This document shows positions 11,759 to 21,365 of a stretch of DNA of 64,000 nt, one piece after another; the first letter of the stretch is position 1; every line of letters begins with the position of its first letter. Source of the DNA: Lactarius indigo (Eukaryota; Basidiomycota; Agaricomycetes; Russulales; Russulaceae); assembly GCA_025766275.1 (NCBI GenBank), contig JAFKAC010000010.1, forward strand, positions 124,001 through 188,000, given 5' to 3'. The notes under the pieces are model-generated. The model had not been told where the DNA came from and searched no databases. It saw only the letters and a program-made list of their open reading frames with translations. Position numbers and translations under genes: made by a program.

Positions 11759-12955
11759 ATGGGAAGAAACAGTGAGAAATATTACAATCTTTTACTTCAG
11801 ACCCTGTAACCTTTTCAAACAGAAGTGAAAAAGCCAACCCTGCCCCTCAAATCAAGTACCCATCCAATTCATCTTTCGGGCAGGAACACACAACAGCTAA
11901 CACCGCAACCGACACAGAACTCAAGAAAGACCCAGGCGTGCCGCGCCTTCCCGATCTCAAAGTCCGCAGCGCAGAAATACAGCACAGACGCTCCGTACGT
12001 CCCCCTCCCCTCGCCTCCCCCGACTCTCTGACCAGCCGAGCCCAGTCCCCACTGCGCGACCCCCCACACGGAGACGCAACGATGGCGTCAGAGCCGACGC
12101 TCTCCTCGCTCGCGCAGCTAGCAGCCTCCGCCGCCGCGACGCCCGCTGATGCGTCGGAGCTGGCTGGTGGTGGTGGTGGTGGGACCGGGAAGACGACGAC
12201 GAAGGAGCAGCTGCTCCGGCACTATATACGCGCGCTGCACAAGGTCGTCGAAGAAGCGGACGTCGTGCTGCTCGTGCTGGACGCGCGTGTCCCGGCTGGG
12301 TGTCGCAGTCGGCTGGTCGAGGAGGAGGTGCGTCGGCGCGAGGGTGAGGGCAAGCGGCTCGTGTTCGTGCTCAACAAGATCGGTGCGTGCCTTTGTCCAA
12401 TACTCTCTCTCTCTCCACACTCCACTACCATAATCGATTTTTAAGACCTGGTGCCGCGAGAGAATGCACAAGCGTGGCTGAAGCACCTCCGTCATACGAC
12501 CCCGACGTTGCCATTCCGCTACGCGGGCTCGCACCAACGCACGAACCTCTCCTCTGGTACTGCGCCGGCGCTCCTATGCCTGTTCAAGGCGTACAAGCCG
12601 AGCGCGGCGCAGAGCATGACTGTCGGTGTCGTTGGCTTCCCGAATGTTGGCAAAAGCAGCCCGATCAATACGCTCAAGCGTGCCGAGGTCGGCATTTTTT
12701 TTTTTTTTTCGTGTGCCCTTCCTTGGCGGTCAGTTGTATTGAGCCTCTCAGAGATGCGTATGGGGAAGGTGTGTGCTGTAGCTGGGCAAGTGGGACATAC
12801 AAAAGAGCTGCAGTCTATTCAGCTTGAGTGTGGACTGCAGATTGTCGACTCACCCTGCGTCATCTTTGATGATGACAAGGCCATACAGGGCCAAAACGAC
12901 TCGTCTGTACTCCTGTGTAACATTGTCAAACTGGAGGATGTTGATGATCCTAGGG
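11759..12955 (+). pseudogene. Nucleostemin-type GTPase, copy B (3'-truncated)
   Basis: It has the same exon layout as copy C up to the exon ending D-V-D-D-P. Beyond that the homology stops in a CCGGTCC-rich stretch, so the C-terminal half is missing. Several motif residues are damaged: the D-A-R-D motif reads D-A-R-V, the P-loop is followed by Pro instead of Leu (G-K-S-S-P), and G3 reads D-S-P-C instead of D-S-P-G. The G4 intron (L-N-K-I / D-L-V-P) is still spliceable. The truncation point adjoins the Plavaka-like transposon region, which suggests the transposon or a linked rearrangement cut the gene. Confidence 0.85.
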
Positions 12956-12959
12956 ATGC

Positions 12960-13262
12960 CACGGTCCGGTCCGGATTGGGGTTCGGACCCGAACCGCACC
13001 GGACCTGGTTTGGGGTTCACCATTGATCAACGTTGAGTGACTCAACGTCAACTCACCTTTGATTGTTCCAATCAAGCGTCACAGGGCATAGGAGCTCACC
13101 GGTGGTTGGGTGGTTGAACCCAAGAAGATGCCGCAACCAGGGAAAGCAGGTTCCCAGGTGATGCTGGGCCATTGCCCAATTGTGCTGTGAATACCACTCA
13201 CATCCACCCACCATGCTCATTTATGGCCAATGTCAATCTATAAAGGTAAAATGAGTGAGGAT
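12960..13262. other. Junction between nucleostemin B and the transposon
   Basis: It starts with a CCGGTCC/GGACCGG-rich stretch (12962-13015) right at the nucleostemin B breakpoint. No gene is seen. The outer end of the Plavaka-like element probably lies here, but I could not define a terminal inverted repeat. Confidence 0.4.
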
Positions 13263-14001
13263 CTAGGATAACGTTGCGCTGACATGCACCACTTTGTCCA
13301 GCTGCTTTGTAAATTTGGGCCCAGCTTGGTCGCCGGCTCTCTCAAGCAGTCTGGCCATGGCTGGTGAAACTTCAACCAATAGACGAAACTTCTTGTATTG
13401 TTGGTTCTCGCTGACCATATATCATTAGCACGTTCAACAGACAGGGGTGAGGACACGTACAGGTCCGTATGCATGAAGTCTTCATCGACTTCCAGGTTGC
13501 GTGACACACCTTGATCCAGTATACCATCGAACGTATCCCACATTTCTACACACCGCCCAAGGATTTTGCCTTTAGATCACCAGTACTTTCGATGGATAAT
13601 GGGTAAACCATCAGCCCCATCACTTTCGGTGCTAGGGTCACAGGTAAGATTAGGTTGACAATGAATGAGGAAGCCGTACTCACGAAGAAGTACTTTCATC
13701 AGACTCAGATGAGTCATCATCATTTGCAGGGCCTTGCCTTGGCCTTTTCCTGGTTGGTGTTTTGTCTTCCTCTGACTCAGTGGGTGGTGGTGCTGGAGAG
13801 AACTGTGGCTGAGGGAGTTGATGGTGAGGGCAGTTGTTATGGGCCCTCCTTCTTGACTTACTTGATGGACCAAGGGTATGGGACCATCTTCAATGCCCAT
13901 TGGCAGATGGGTCTGGTAGTCTCTGTCCACAGGGAGGGGTTTGGTTAGATGACATAAAAATTTAGGACTCACAATTGGCGAGCCCACTTATATATGGACA
14001 T
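13263..14001 (-). pseudogene. Accessory protein gene of the Plavaka-like transposon
   Basis: Five exons: 14001-13973, 13922-13862, 13808-13684, 13631-13461 and 13410-13263. They sum to 534 nt (177 aa) with GT-AG introns in matching phase. The protein starts M-S-I-Y-K-W-A-R-Q-L. It has a Pro/Ser/acid-rich middle with a K-T-P-T-R-K-R-P-R-Q basic cluster, then K-G-K-I-L-G-R-C-V-E-M-W-D-T-F, and ends H-V-S-A-T-L-S. One in-frame TGA follows H-R-K-Y-W. The gene is transcribed away from the transposase, as in two-gene transposons. I know no function. That it belongs to the transposon is inferred from position and from the lack of housekeeping homology. Confidence 0.6.
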
Positions 14002-14986
14002 TATGACATCGCTTAGCTGGGTGGACCCAAACCATGACTTTGAAAACTCACAGCACTATGGAAACCTGTGTGCGTATCAGGTGGGACATAGTGGGAGAGG
14101 CTAGGATGTGAGTGTGTGAGCATGACAGCTGAGTTCGAGTGTCACACTAGCCACAAACAAGCCTTGTTTGTTATTGCTGCATCGCAACTCCGCATCACAA
14201 CTCCAACACTACCAATTTCGGAATATCAAGTACCCTTTTTCCCAACTGTCTACTGGACTTCTTAGTGCGTCGCATATTCCAGCTATTCTTAAACCAATCA
14301 CTAACACAGATCCTTATATTCTGATCTACTTTTTTCTAGGTATTTTACCAGGTGCTGGCTTCCCACTTTGAACCACATCAAACCTTTTTTTATTCTAGGC
14401 TGCTGTGCGACACAAAACCATGGATACTCTGTTGATGTTGTGCAGTGATGGGCGACTGCTTGGCTTCAGGTGAGTGCCTTGCATATTTTCATAACTGGTA
14501 CCTCGATTGCTCACTCAGATCTGTCTTTATGGGTATTTTACTGGGAAGTTTGGTTGCTAGCAGATATTTTGCCGGGTGTGCTCTGGCTGGACTCAGAATT
14601 TCATGTTCAGCCATTATGGATGGCACATCAAACAAACTGTGTGCGCTCTGTTGGGTTTTTTGTGCGCTCACAGTTGGCTTGAGTGCAGGTAAGTTTGCTT
14701 TTACTTTTACTTTGTATTGTTTGTCTGACTAGTTTTTCTTGATGCCACGCTACTGCACAGGTGTACTTGGATGACACTGCCGTTCCTCAACTCCCATTGC
14801 CAATCTACAAGTATCGTAGCCACCATATTTTGACACCAAATCAATATAACTCCCCTGCAATTTCTATCAGCTGTCCATTTGATCACCATGACTGACTGTT
14901 CAACTTTCAAATTACATGGTATATGAACCCCCCCTCCTTACGCATGTTGACTGTTCCCACCTCTAGGTACCCCTAGCTGTCCCACC
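14002..14986. other. Region between the two transposon genes
   Basis: About 1 kb with several short ORFs but no domain. It probably holds the divergent promoter and 5' untranslated or spliced leader of the transposase. Nothing more is supported. Confidence 0.35.
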
Positions 14987-15564
14987 ATGAATCAACTTCA
15001 CAGTGCCTCCGAAAGTGGCCGATGTGAAGCATGCAGACAGTTCTTCATATGCGAAGCTAGCCTCACCAAACACCTCTGCAACAACTGCACCGCCACTCAC
15101 AATCGCTCAAGAGAACTTTGGAAGAATGGCCCTTCTAACATCAAAAAACTCAGAGCATTGCTTTCATACTCCTGAAAGCAAGTACGTGAGGAGGTTCTGC
15201 CTCATGCCAGTGATGGCCACAGACTACAGGCCGAGCAATCAGTTCCCCCCTCTGCGGATACTTGTGACTTTGAGTTGGCTCAGTTGGTACATATACTACT
15301 TGTCATTAATTCAGATCTGGCTGATACACATATTTCTTCCAGGATGTAGAGATTGGCAACACTGTCTCGGTGTCAGCGGAGCCACTCTCTTCCTGACAGG
15401 TCTGCTGGCCAACCTGGAAAGTCCTAGAGAATGCCCCAGTCGAACCCCCATCGTCTAGTGCTGCCAGCAACAATGGGTGATCATCTCCTATCGACGGCAA
15501 CAACAGACATGAGTCCCTTATTGAGGATGTCCCCCACTTCACTTTTGTGCCCACAAATCAGTTT
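14987..15564 (+). pseudogene. Plavaka-type transposase, N-terminal part
   Basis: ATG at 14987 (M-N-Q-L-H-S-A-S) leads into a zinc-finger-like segment C-E-A-C-R-Q-F-F…K-H-L-C-N-N-C, the usual N-terminal feature of these transposases. After an intron the frame continues to F-T-F-V-P-T-N-Q-F at 15564. There gypsy1 is inserted. Removing gypsy1 and one copy of its 5-bp target duplication joins this exactly to G-L-V-Q-E-Y-Q-Q at 23422. Confidence 0.7.
15560..15564. repeat. Target-site duplication of gypsy1, left copy
   Basis: AGTTT just before the 5' LTR. It matches AGTTT at 23417-23421. Confidence 0.95.
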
Positions 15565-16132
15565 TGTTACAATTTTCTTGGACTCGTTTCTTTCTTCACC
15601 ATTATTTCCTTCCCATACTATACGAGCCCTGTACGACTACGCGGGCTTTACGATTACCCGGTTCCTATCACGCGCCTTGCTTATCGACGTTCTCTTTTGA
15701 TAAAGCTTGACATGTGCCAGTCTCTGACTTGTTTCCTCTCACGCGCAACCCCGCGTGATTCTCCTTTGTTCTCGATATGACCCCGCTTTGTTCTCTTTAT
15801 GTTCATCCCTTTCTTCCTCGGTTTGGCGATGGCGCCATCTGTTTGTGATGGCCATACAGAACGATTTCTATTTAACTCTAGTTATACCTAGCTTGTACGG
15901 TAGACTAGACTTCTTGTGTAATACTACACTCGTCTACGCAGAGTCTCCTTGCTCTCCGACCCTCATCTTCGCTAGACCTTCGAGTCTTAGCCTTCCTCTA
16001 CAGTCCAAGTGACGTACGTCCTTGTGACTCTTGTGCATCATCCCTACTGAAGTCGAGCCTTTGAGCTTTGACTACCGAGCGATCGACTGACTTAGTACAG
16101 GTCGTACTTAACGCCCCTGTAGTGGCGTTACA
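15565..16132 (+). repeat. Gypsy1 5' LTR
   Basis: Starts TGTTACAATT and ends GGCGTTACA; 568 bp. It carries the TATTTAA box and the 11-mer that pairs with the PBS. A diverged relative is at 44412-44998. Confidence 0.97.
15869..15875 (+). promoter_or_regulatory. Gypsy1 TATA-like box
   Basis: TATTTAA, 33 bp upstream of the predicted RNA start at 15902. The same motif at the same spacing occurs in the gypsy3 and gypsy4 LTRs. Confidence 0.65.
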
Positions 16133-16134
16133 TT

Positions 16135-16145
16135 AAGTCTAGTCT
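16135..16145 (+). other. Gypsy1 primer-binding site (self-priming type)
   Basis: AAGTCTAGTCT, two bases after the LTR end. Its exact reverse complement AGACTAGACTT is at 15902-15912 inside the LTR, where the transcript should start. In Tf1 of fission yeast the first 11 nt of the mRNA fold back to prime reverse transcription from such a site. Confidence 0.75.
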
Positions 16146-16150
16146 CCACA

Positions 16151-17794
16151 GTGGCTCTCACCAGCCGAAGTCGAACACAGTTCGTCAAAGAGTACCTGGA
16201 GCGGCATCCTTACGACGACCTAAGACCTTCTATCAAAGGAACCGCTCTCTGGAGGAACACTCCACACGACGAAGGGTACTACGTCTACGACCCCGATAAA
16301 CTCACATACGAACCAATCAAGTACATTGAAGATCAACACATCTGGGCCTACGTTGCCTACTCCGACTCAAAGCATTCCTGGTACTCCTATAAACCCGTCC
16401 CTGCACACCTAGGCCTAGGACCAGGAAAAGGACAAATCAGCGCCATCGAGGCTGATTCTGATATCGAAGAACCATCTTCCGAACCCGACTTAGACAACCC
16501 AACACTTACGCCTACCATCCAACGACCTGTGGACTTCGCATCGTATGCCAACATGTCCACCACCCAACTCTCCACCACCCTCACCTCCTCGCAACCAGCC
16601 GCAGGGTCCTCGACAGCGAATCCTGCAAGTAGTGGAGGACATCTTGTGGGAGGAAGTATGTCGGCAAGCGGAGGAGGCACTACGGGAGGCGCAGGAAGCC
16701 ATCATGGAGGCGGTGCGCCTGGAGGTGGAGGCGGTGCGCCTGGAGGCGGAGGCGGCGTGCCTGGAGGTGGAGGCGGTGGAGCAGCAGCTGGTCCCGCTGC
16801 TGGAGGACCCCCCCCACCAAACGGACGACTCGGAGGGAATCCCCCACCAGAATTCACTGGGGATCGAGAAGCCAGCAAAGCTTTCCTAAACGCCTTCGCA
16901 CTCTACCGAGGGATGAACCCGAATGTCCAACAATTAACCCTCCCTTATTCACGAGCTATGACCCTTCTCTCGTATATCCGAGGGCCATTAGTAGACGACT
17001 GGGTCGAAGAACAGATACAGTGGCTAGCTGACCAATTGGCGGGAGGAGTAGCCATGAACGCCGAAAACCTATGGAACACTATCGAAACAAGGTTCATCCA
17101 GGCATACACCGACACTACCCAACAACAAAAAGCCCGCCACGCCATTCAAAACTTACGAATGGACAAAGAAGACATCGACACCTACATAGCCAAGTTCTCT
17201 AACTTAGCCAATAAGGCAGGATACAACAAGGACGAGGCCACTACCCTGGAAATCTTCCAGAAAGGCCTCCCAAATGCGCTAGTCATAAACGCAATCAAGT
17301 TCCACCATCCCGTAGACTGGGACGATTGGAAAACGGCGGTTACGCTTCAGCAAGCGGAATATCTTCTCCTCAAAGACAGACTCACCAAAGGAAGAACAGA
17401 CAAGAAAGGAGGAGCCTCCCGCGACCAATGGCTGAACGCTCTCAACAAAACTAGGGATCCAAACGCAATGGACGTCAGCCGAACTCGCGCCAGGGCAGCA
17501 ATGACGGAGGACGAAAAGAAGCTACTCCAGAAAGAAGGAAGATGCTTCCGATGCCGAGGGCAAGGGCACATCTCCAGATTCTGTCCTCAAAAAACCACCA
17601 CTACCGTCAAAGCAGCAGGAACGAACGACCCTACTCCAACCACCGCCACTATCTCAATGACCACATCACGTCCCCTTTCCAACGAGGAACAAGCCGACGC
17701 CCAAGTAGCGGCCTTATTCGCCCAAACCCCTGAAGTACGAGAATTAATGGTAGATAAACTCTTCGGACAAAAGAAGGATTTTCTGAACGCTTGA
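16151..17794 (+). CDS. gag: Gypsy1 gag
   Basis: 547 codons from GTG 16151 to TGA 17792-17794. There is no in-frame ATG between TAA 16109 and the gag domain; the GTG sits where the related gypsy3 has its ATG, so ATG has probably mutated to GTG. N-terminal domain with K-G-T-A-L-W and E-G-Y-Y-V-Y-D; then a Gly-rich linker (near residues 165-225, G-G-G-A-P-G repeats); then a capsid-like helical region; then a CCHC knuckle C-F-R-C-R-G-Q-G-H-I-S-R-F-C near residue 463. It ends with an overlap with pol, which is in the -1 frame. Confidence 0.85.
   Translation: MALTSRSRTQFVKEYLERHPYDDLRPSIKGTALWRNTPHDEGYYVYDPDKLTYEPIKYIEDQHIWAYVAYSDSKHSWYSYKPVPAHLGLGPGKGQISAIEADSDIEEPSSEPDLDNPTLTPTIQRPVDFASYANMSTTQLSTTLTSSQPAAGSSTANPASSGGHLVGGSMSASGGGTTGGAGSHHGGGAPGGGGGAPGGGGGVPGGGGGGAAAGPAAGGPPPPNGRLGGNPPPEFTGDREASKAFLNAFALYRGMNPNVQQLTLPYSRAMTLLSYIRGPLVDDWVEEQIQWLADQLAGGVAMNAENLWNTIETRFIQAYTDTTQQQKARHAIQNLRMDKEDIDTYIAKFSNLANKAGYNKDEATTLEIFQKGLPNALVINAIKFHHPVDWDDWKTAVTLQQAEYLLLKDRLTKGRTDKKGGASRDQWLNALNKTRDPNAMDVSRTRARAAMTEDEKKLLQKEGRCFRCRGQGHISRFCPQKTTTTVKAAGTNDPTPTTATISMTTSRPLSNEEQADAQVAALFAQTPEVRELMVDKLFGQKKDFLNA
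17776..17782 (+). other. Gypsy1 gag-pol -1 frameshift heptamer
   Basis: GGATTTT in the gag frame (G GAT TTT). A -1 slip gives …K-K-D-F-S-E-R-L-N-P-A-A-W, and this pol-frame peptide is conserved in gypsy3 (…K-E-G-F-S-E-R-L-N-P-S-A-W). The gag stop follows three codons later. Confidence 0.6.
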
Positions 17795-20700
17795 ACCCGG
17801 CGGCCTGGGCTAGAGCGTTAAAACTTAGCGTGTACAATAGCAGATTCCGATCTATGCGAATTCCAGTACTTTTCAAATCTGCTCACGTGACGGCCGAACG
17901 AAACGTTTTGGTAGACTCGGGCGCAACAGACAACTTCATAAGCGCAAACCTCCTGAAACGACTCAAAATAGCCTGGCTACCTACCGAACGCTCCATCAAA
18001 ATATGGAACGTAGATGGAACCCACAACCAAGGAGGAGAGATCACATCTTTCACCGACCTCACCGTCAAAACCGGGGGAAAGACCCAAAACCTTCGATTCC
18101 TTATCACGGATTTAGGAAACGACGAAGTCATACTGGGATACCCCTGGTTTACAGCCTTCGAACCCAAGTTCCACTGGCGAGACGCCACACTCGATGAAGA
18201 GTTCCAACCAGTGGTTATCACCAGTCTGCATCTGTCCGACGAAGCCATGCCTCTTGAAGCAACTATCAAGGCATTGGAGACGTATCAACTGGACCAATTA
18301 GCCTGGGAACAGCTACAAGAAGAGGACGAACCGTGTATCTGACTGCGAAAAACAACAACAGCATCAGAATTAGCGCAACAAGAAGCGGCCAAAAAACCCC
18401 AGAAAACCTTCGAAGAGATGGTCCCGGAAGAATACCGGAGGCATCAGAAAGTTTTCAGTGAGGAAGCGTCCCAGCGCTTTCCCCCTTCACGCCTGTGGGA
18501 CCACGCTATCGATCTAGTCCCAACTGCCCCTGAAACAATGGATTGCAAAGTATACCCACTCACAATCCCGGAAAATGAAAAATTAACAGAATTCGTAACC
18601 GAACACCTGGAAAAGAAGTACATCCAACCGTCCAAGTCTCCCTACGCATCCCCCTTCTTTTTCATCAAAAAGAAGGACGGGAAACTACGCCCGGTACAGG
18701 ATTACCGCCGCCTCAACGAACTAACCGTAAAAAATCACTACCCACTCCCCCTAATCCCCGAACTTATCGACAAGATCCGAGAAGCACGGCTTTACTCGAA
18801 GCTTGATATCCGATGGGGATACAACAACGTTCGAATCAAACAGGGGGACGAATGGAAGGCGGCGTTCAAGACAAATCAAGGATTGTTCGAACCACGAGTC
18901 ATGTTCTTTGGCCTTACAAATTCCCCCAGCACCTTCCAAACCATGATGGACACTATCTTTCGGGAGCTGGTGCTGACAGGGGAAGTAATTGTCTACATGG
19001 ACGACATCCTAATCGCGACCTCAGACGACCACACCCACCATAGAATGGTACTACACCAAGTCCTCGACCTCTGCGACAAACACGACCTATATATCAAACC
19101 GGAAAAATGCGTGTTCGAAGTCCATGAGGTGGAATACCTGGGGCTAATCATCGGGTACGGACAACTGCGAATGGACCCAGTCAAAGTACAAGGAATCCGA
19201 GAATGGAAGGCGCCGACATCACTCAAAGAAGTACGAGCCTTCCTAGGATTCTGCAATTTCTACCGGCGATTTATACGGGGGTTCTCTACAATTGCAAGGC
19301 CCCTCCACGACCTCACGAAGAAAGACGTTCCCTGGGAATGGACGGAAGCCAGACAAAAAGCCTTCGACACCATCAAAGAACGAATCAGTTCGGAACCGGT
19401 CCTACTATTCCCGAAACTAGATCAACCCTTCGAAATCGAAGTCGATGCTTCAAGTTACGCTCTAGGGGCTGTCCTAAATCAGAAAGGAGAGGACGACAAA
19501 ATGCATCCGGTCGCATTCTATTCCGAATCCCTATCGGAAGCCGAACGCAATTACGACATCTACGATAGGGAGTTACTAGCGATTGTAAAAGCGCTACGCA
19601 CTTGGCGAACATACCTCGTGGGATCCCCCCACCTAATAACGATCCATACAGACCACGCCAACCTGCAATACTGGAAAGAACCCAGGAAAATCAGTCAACG
19701 AGTAGCACGGGAGTTCCAAGAACTATCGGAGTACAACTTTATACTCAAACATATCCCTGGTACCAAGAATACACAAGCAGACTCCTTATCGAGGAGACCT
19801 GATTATGATGACGGCACCAGCGACAATGATCACGTCACAGTACTCCCAGATGACGTATTTCTCAAAGTCACCCAAACGTCCATGCACGACATGGATATAT
19901 GGACTCAAATTGCACAAAACATAGATGAAGCAGCACTCCTCCCGTGGATAGAACCCCACAACCTAAAGAAACACGATGGGCTGTGGTGGAAGGGCGATGC
20001 TCTCATTGTCGTGGGAAACAACGAACTTAAACGGGGGGTAATTACCTTCTTCCATGATACTCCAAGCACAGGACACCCAGGAATCGCAAACACTCTAGAG
20101 CTATTACGACGCGACTTCTGGTGGCCCAATATGCGCAAAGATGTGGAAGCCTACGTCAAGGGGTGTGCAACATGCCAAAGCAACAAGATCAACCATCACC
20201 GACAGAAGCCCCACTTATTTCCCATCACCACCGAACCGTCGGCCGAACCGTTCGAAGTAGTAGCCATGGACTTCATAGTCAAACTCCCGATATCAAAAGG
20301 GTTTGACTCAATCCTCACTGTCACGGACCATGATTGCTCAAAAGCAGCAATATTCATACCGTGTAACGAAGCCATAACGTTGGAAGGGGTGGCAAAACTT
20401 TACCTCCGACATGTCTATCCCCATTACGGCCTACCCCGAAAGATCATATCCGATCGGGATCCAAGATTCGCGTCCATGTTCATGCGACAACTGTGCAAAA
20501 CGTTGGGAATACAGCAAAACGTATCATCAGCGTACCATCCACAAACAGACGGTCAATCAGAACGAACAAACCAATGGTTAGAACAATATTTGCGACACTG
20601 GTGTAATGTACAACAGAACAATTGGGTGGAACTCCTACCCATGGCACAATTCGCTCACAACTCTTGGAGAAACGCCACCACCAAGCACTCCCCCTTCTCT

Positions 20701-21324
20701 CTCATTATGGGGTGGGAACCACGGACTGTGTGGACACCAAAACCATCACACAGCCCCACGGTGGATCAAAGATTGGAAGAATTGCAGATACTCTGGCAAC
20801 ATGCGCAAGATAGTATCAAACACGTACAGCACCTCATGGCCCAACGAGGAAAAACAGGGTTCACACCTTATCAACAAGGGGATCAAGTATGGTTAGAAGG
20901 GACCAATCTTCATACCTTCTACCCCACAAGCAAACTAGCCCCGAAGCGATATGGACCCTTTAAAATTGTCAAGGTTCTATCAGACGTTTCGTACGAATTG
21001 GAACTTCCAGCATCATAGAAGATACACCCAGTATTCCACGCAAACCTTCTGACACCATACAAGGAAACGGAGATGCACGGCGCAAACTATACCCGACCTC
21101 CACCGGACCTTATCGATGGAGAAGAGGAGTATGAAGTGGAGCGGATCGAAGACGCCCAGGAACGAGGAAGGGGGCGCAAACTCCACTACCTAGTAAAATG
21201 GAAGGGGTTCCCACCAAGCGATAACACATGGGAACCCGCGACAAACATGACCCATGCTACAGACGTCATCAAAGACTTCTACCAACGATACCCGACCGCC
21301 GAAGGGGCTGGACGAACAATATAA
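17783..21324 (+). pseudogene. pol: Gypsy1 pol: protease, RT, RNase H, integrase, chromodomain
   Basis: One frame carries everything, in order: aspartic protease L-V-D-S-G-A-T-D-N-F (near 17910); RT with Y-M-D-D-I (near 19000); RNase H with I-H-T-D-H-A-N-L (near 19640); integrase zinc-binding HHCC (H-P-G-I…C-A-T-C near 20070-20180); DDE core with D-F-I-V-K-L-P, S-D-R-D-P-R-F and Y-H-P-Q-T-D-G-Q-S-E-R-T; then a chromodomain (L-V-K-W-K-G-F…W-E-P, near 21200). Two stops break it: TGA 18340-18342 between protease and RT (CGA is likely the original), and TAG 21016-21018 where W precedes K-I-H-P-V-F-H (TGG to TAG). It is not translatable in full unless both stops are read through. Confidence 0.93.
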
Positions 21325-21365
21325 AGACACCCCCCTTTCACATCCCTCAACCCCTCAAACCAACG

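Larger units (their letters stand above)
9998..12952. repeat. Segmental duplication, copy 1
   Basis: This segment is collinear and near-identical by eye with 46035-49018. It contains the first codons of WDR48 (minus), the whole HNH gene (minus), the divergent promoter, and the nucleostemin gene (plus) up to the D-V-D-D-P segment. The right edge coincides with the truncation of nucleostemin copy B. Confidence 0.9.

Noticed and set aside
15755..16012. 85-residue ORF in the gypsy1 LTRs (also 23039-23296)
   Set aside because: It is an open frame inside U3/R/U5 with no domain and a start from alternative codons; LTR function explains its conservation.
16133..16150. tRNA-type primer-binding site after the gypsy1 LTR
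   Set aside because: No TGG-starting tRNA 3'-end complement is seen; the exact LTR complementarity is the better explanation.
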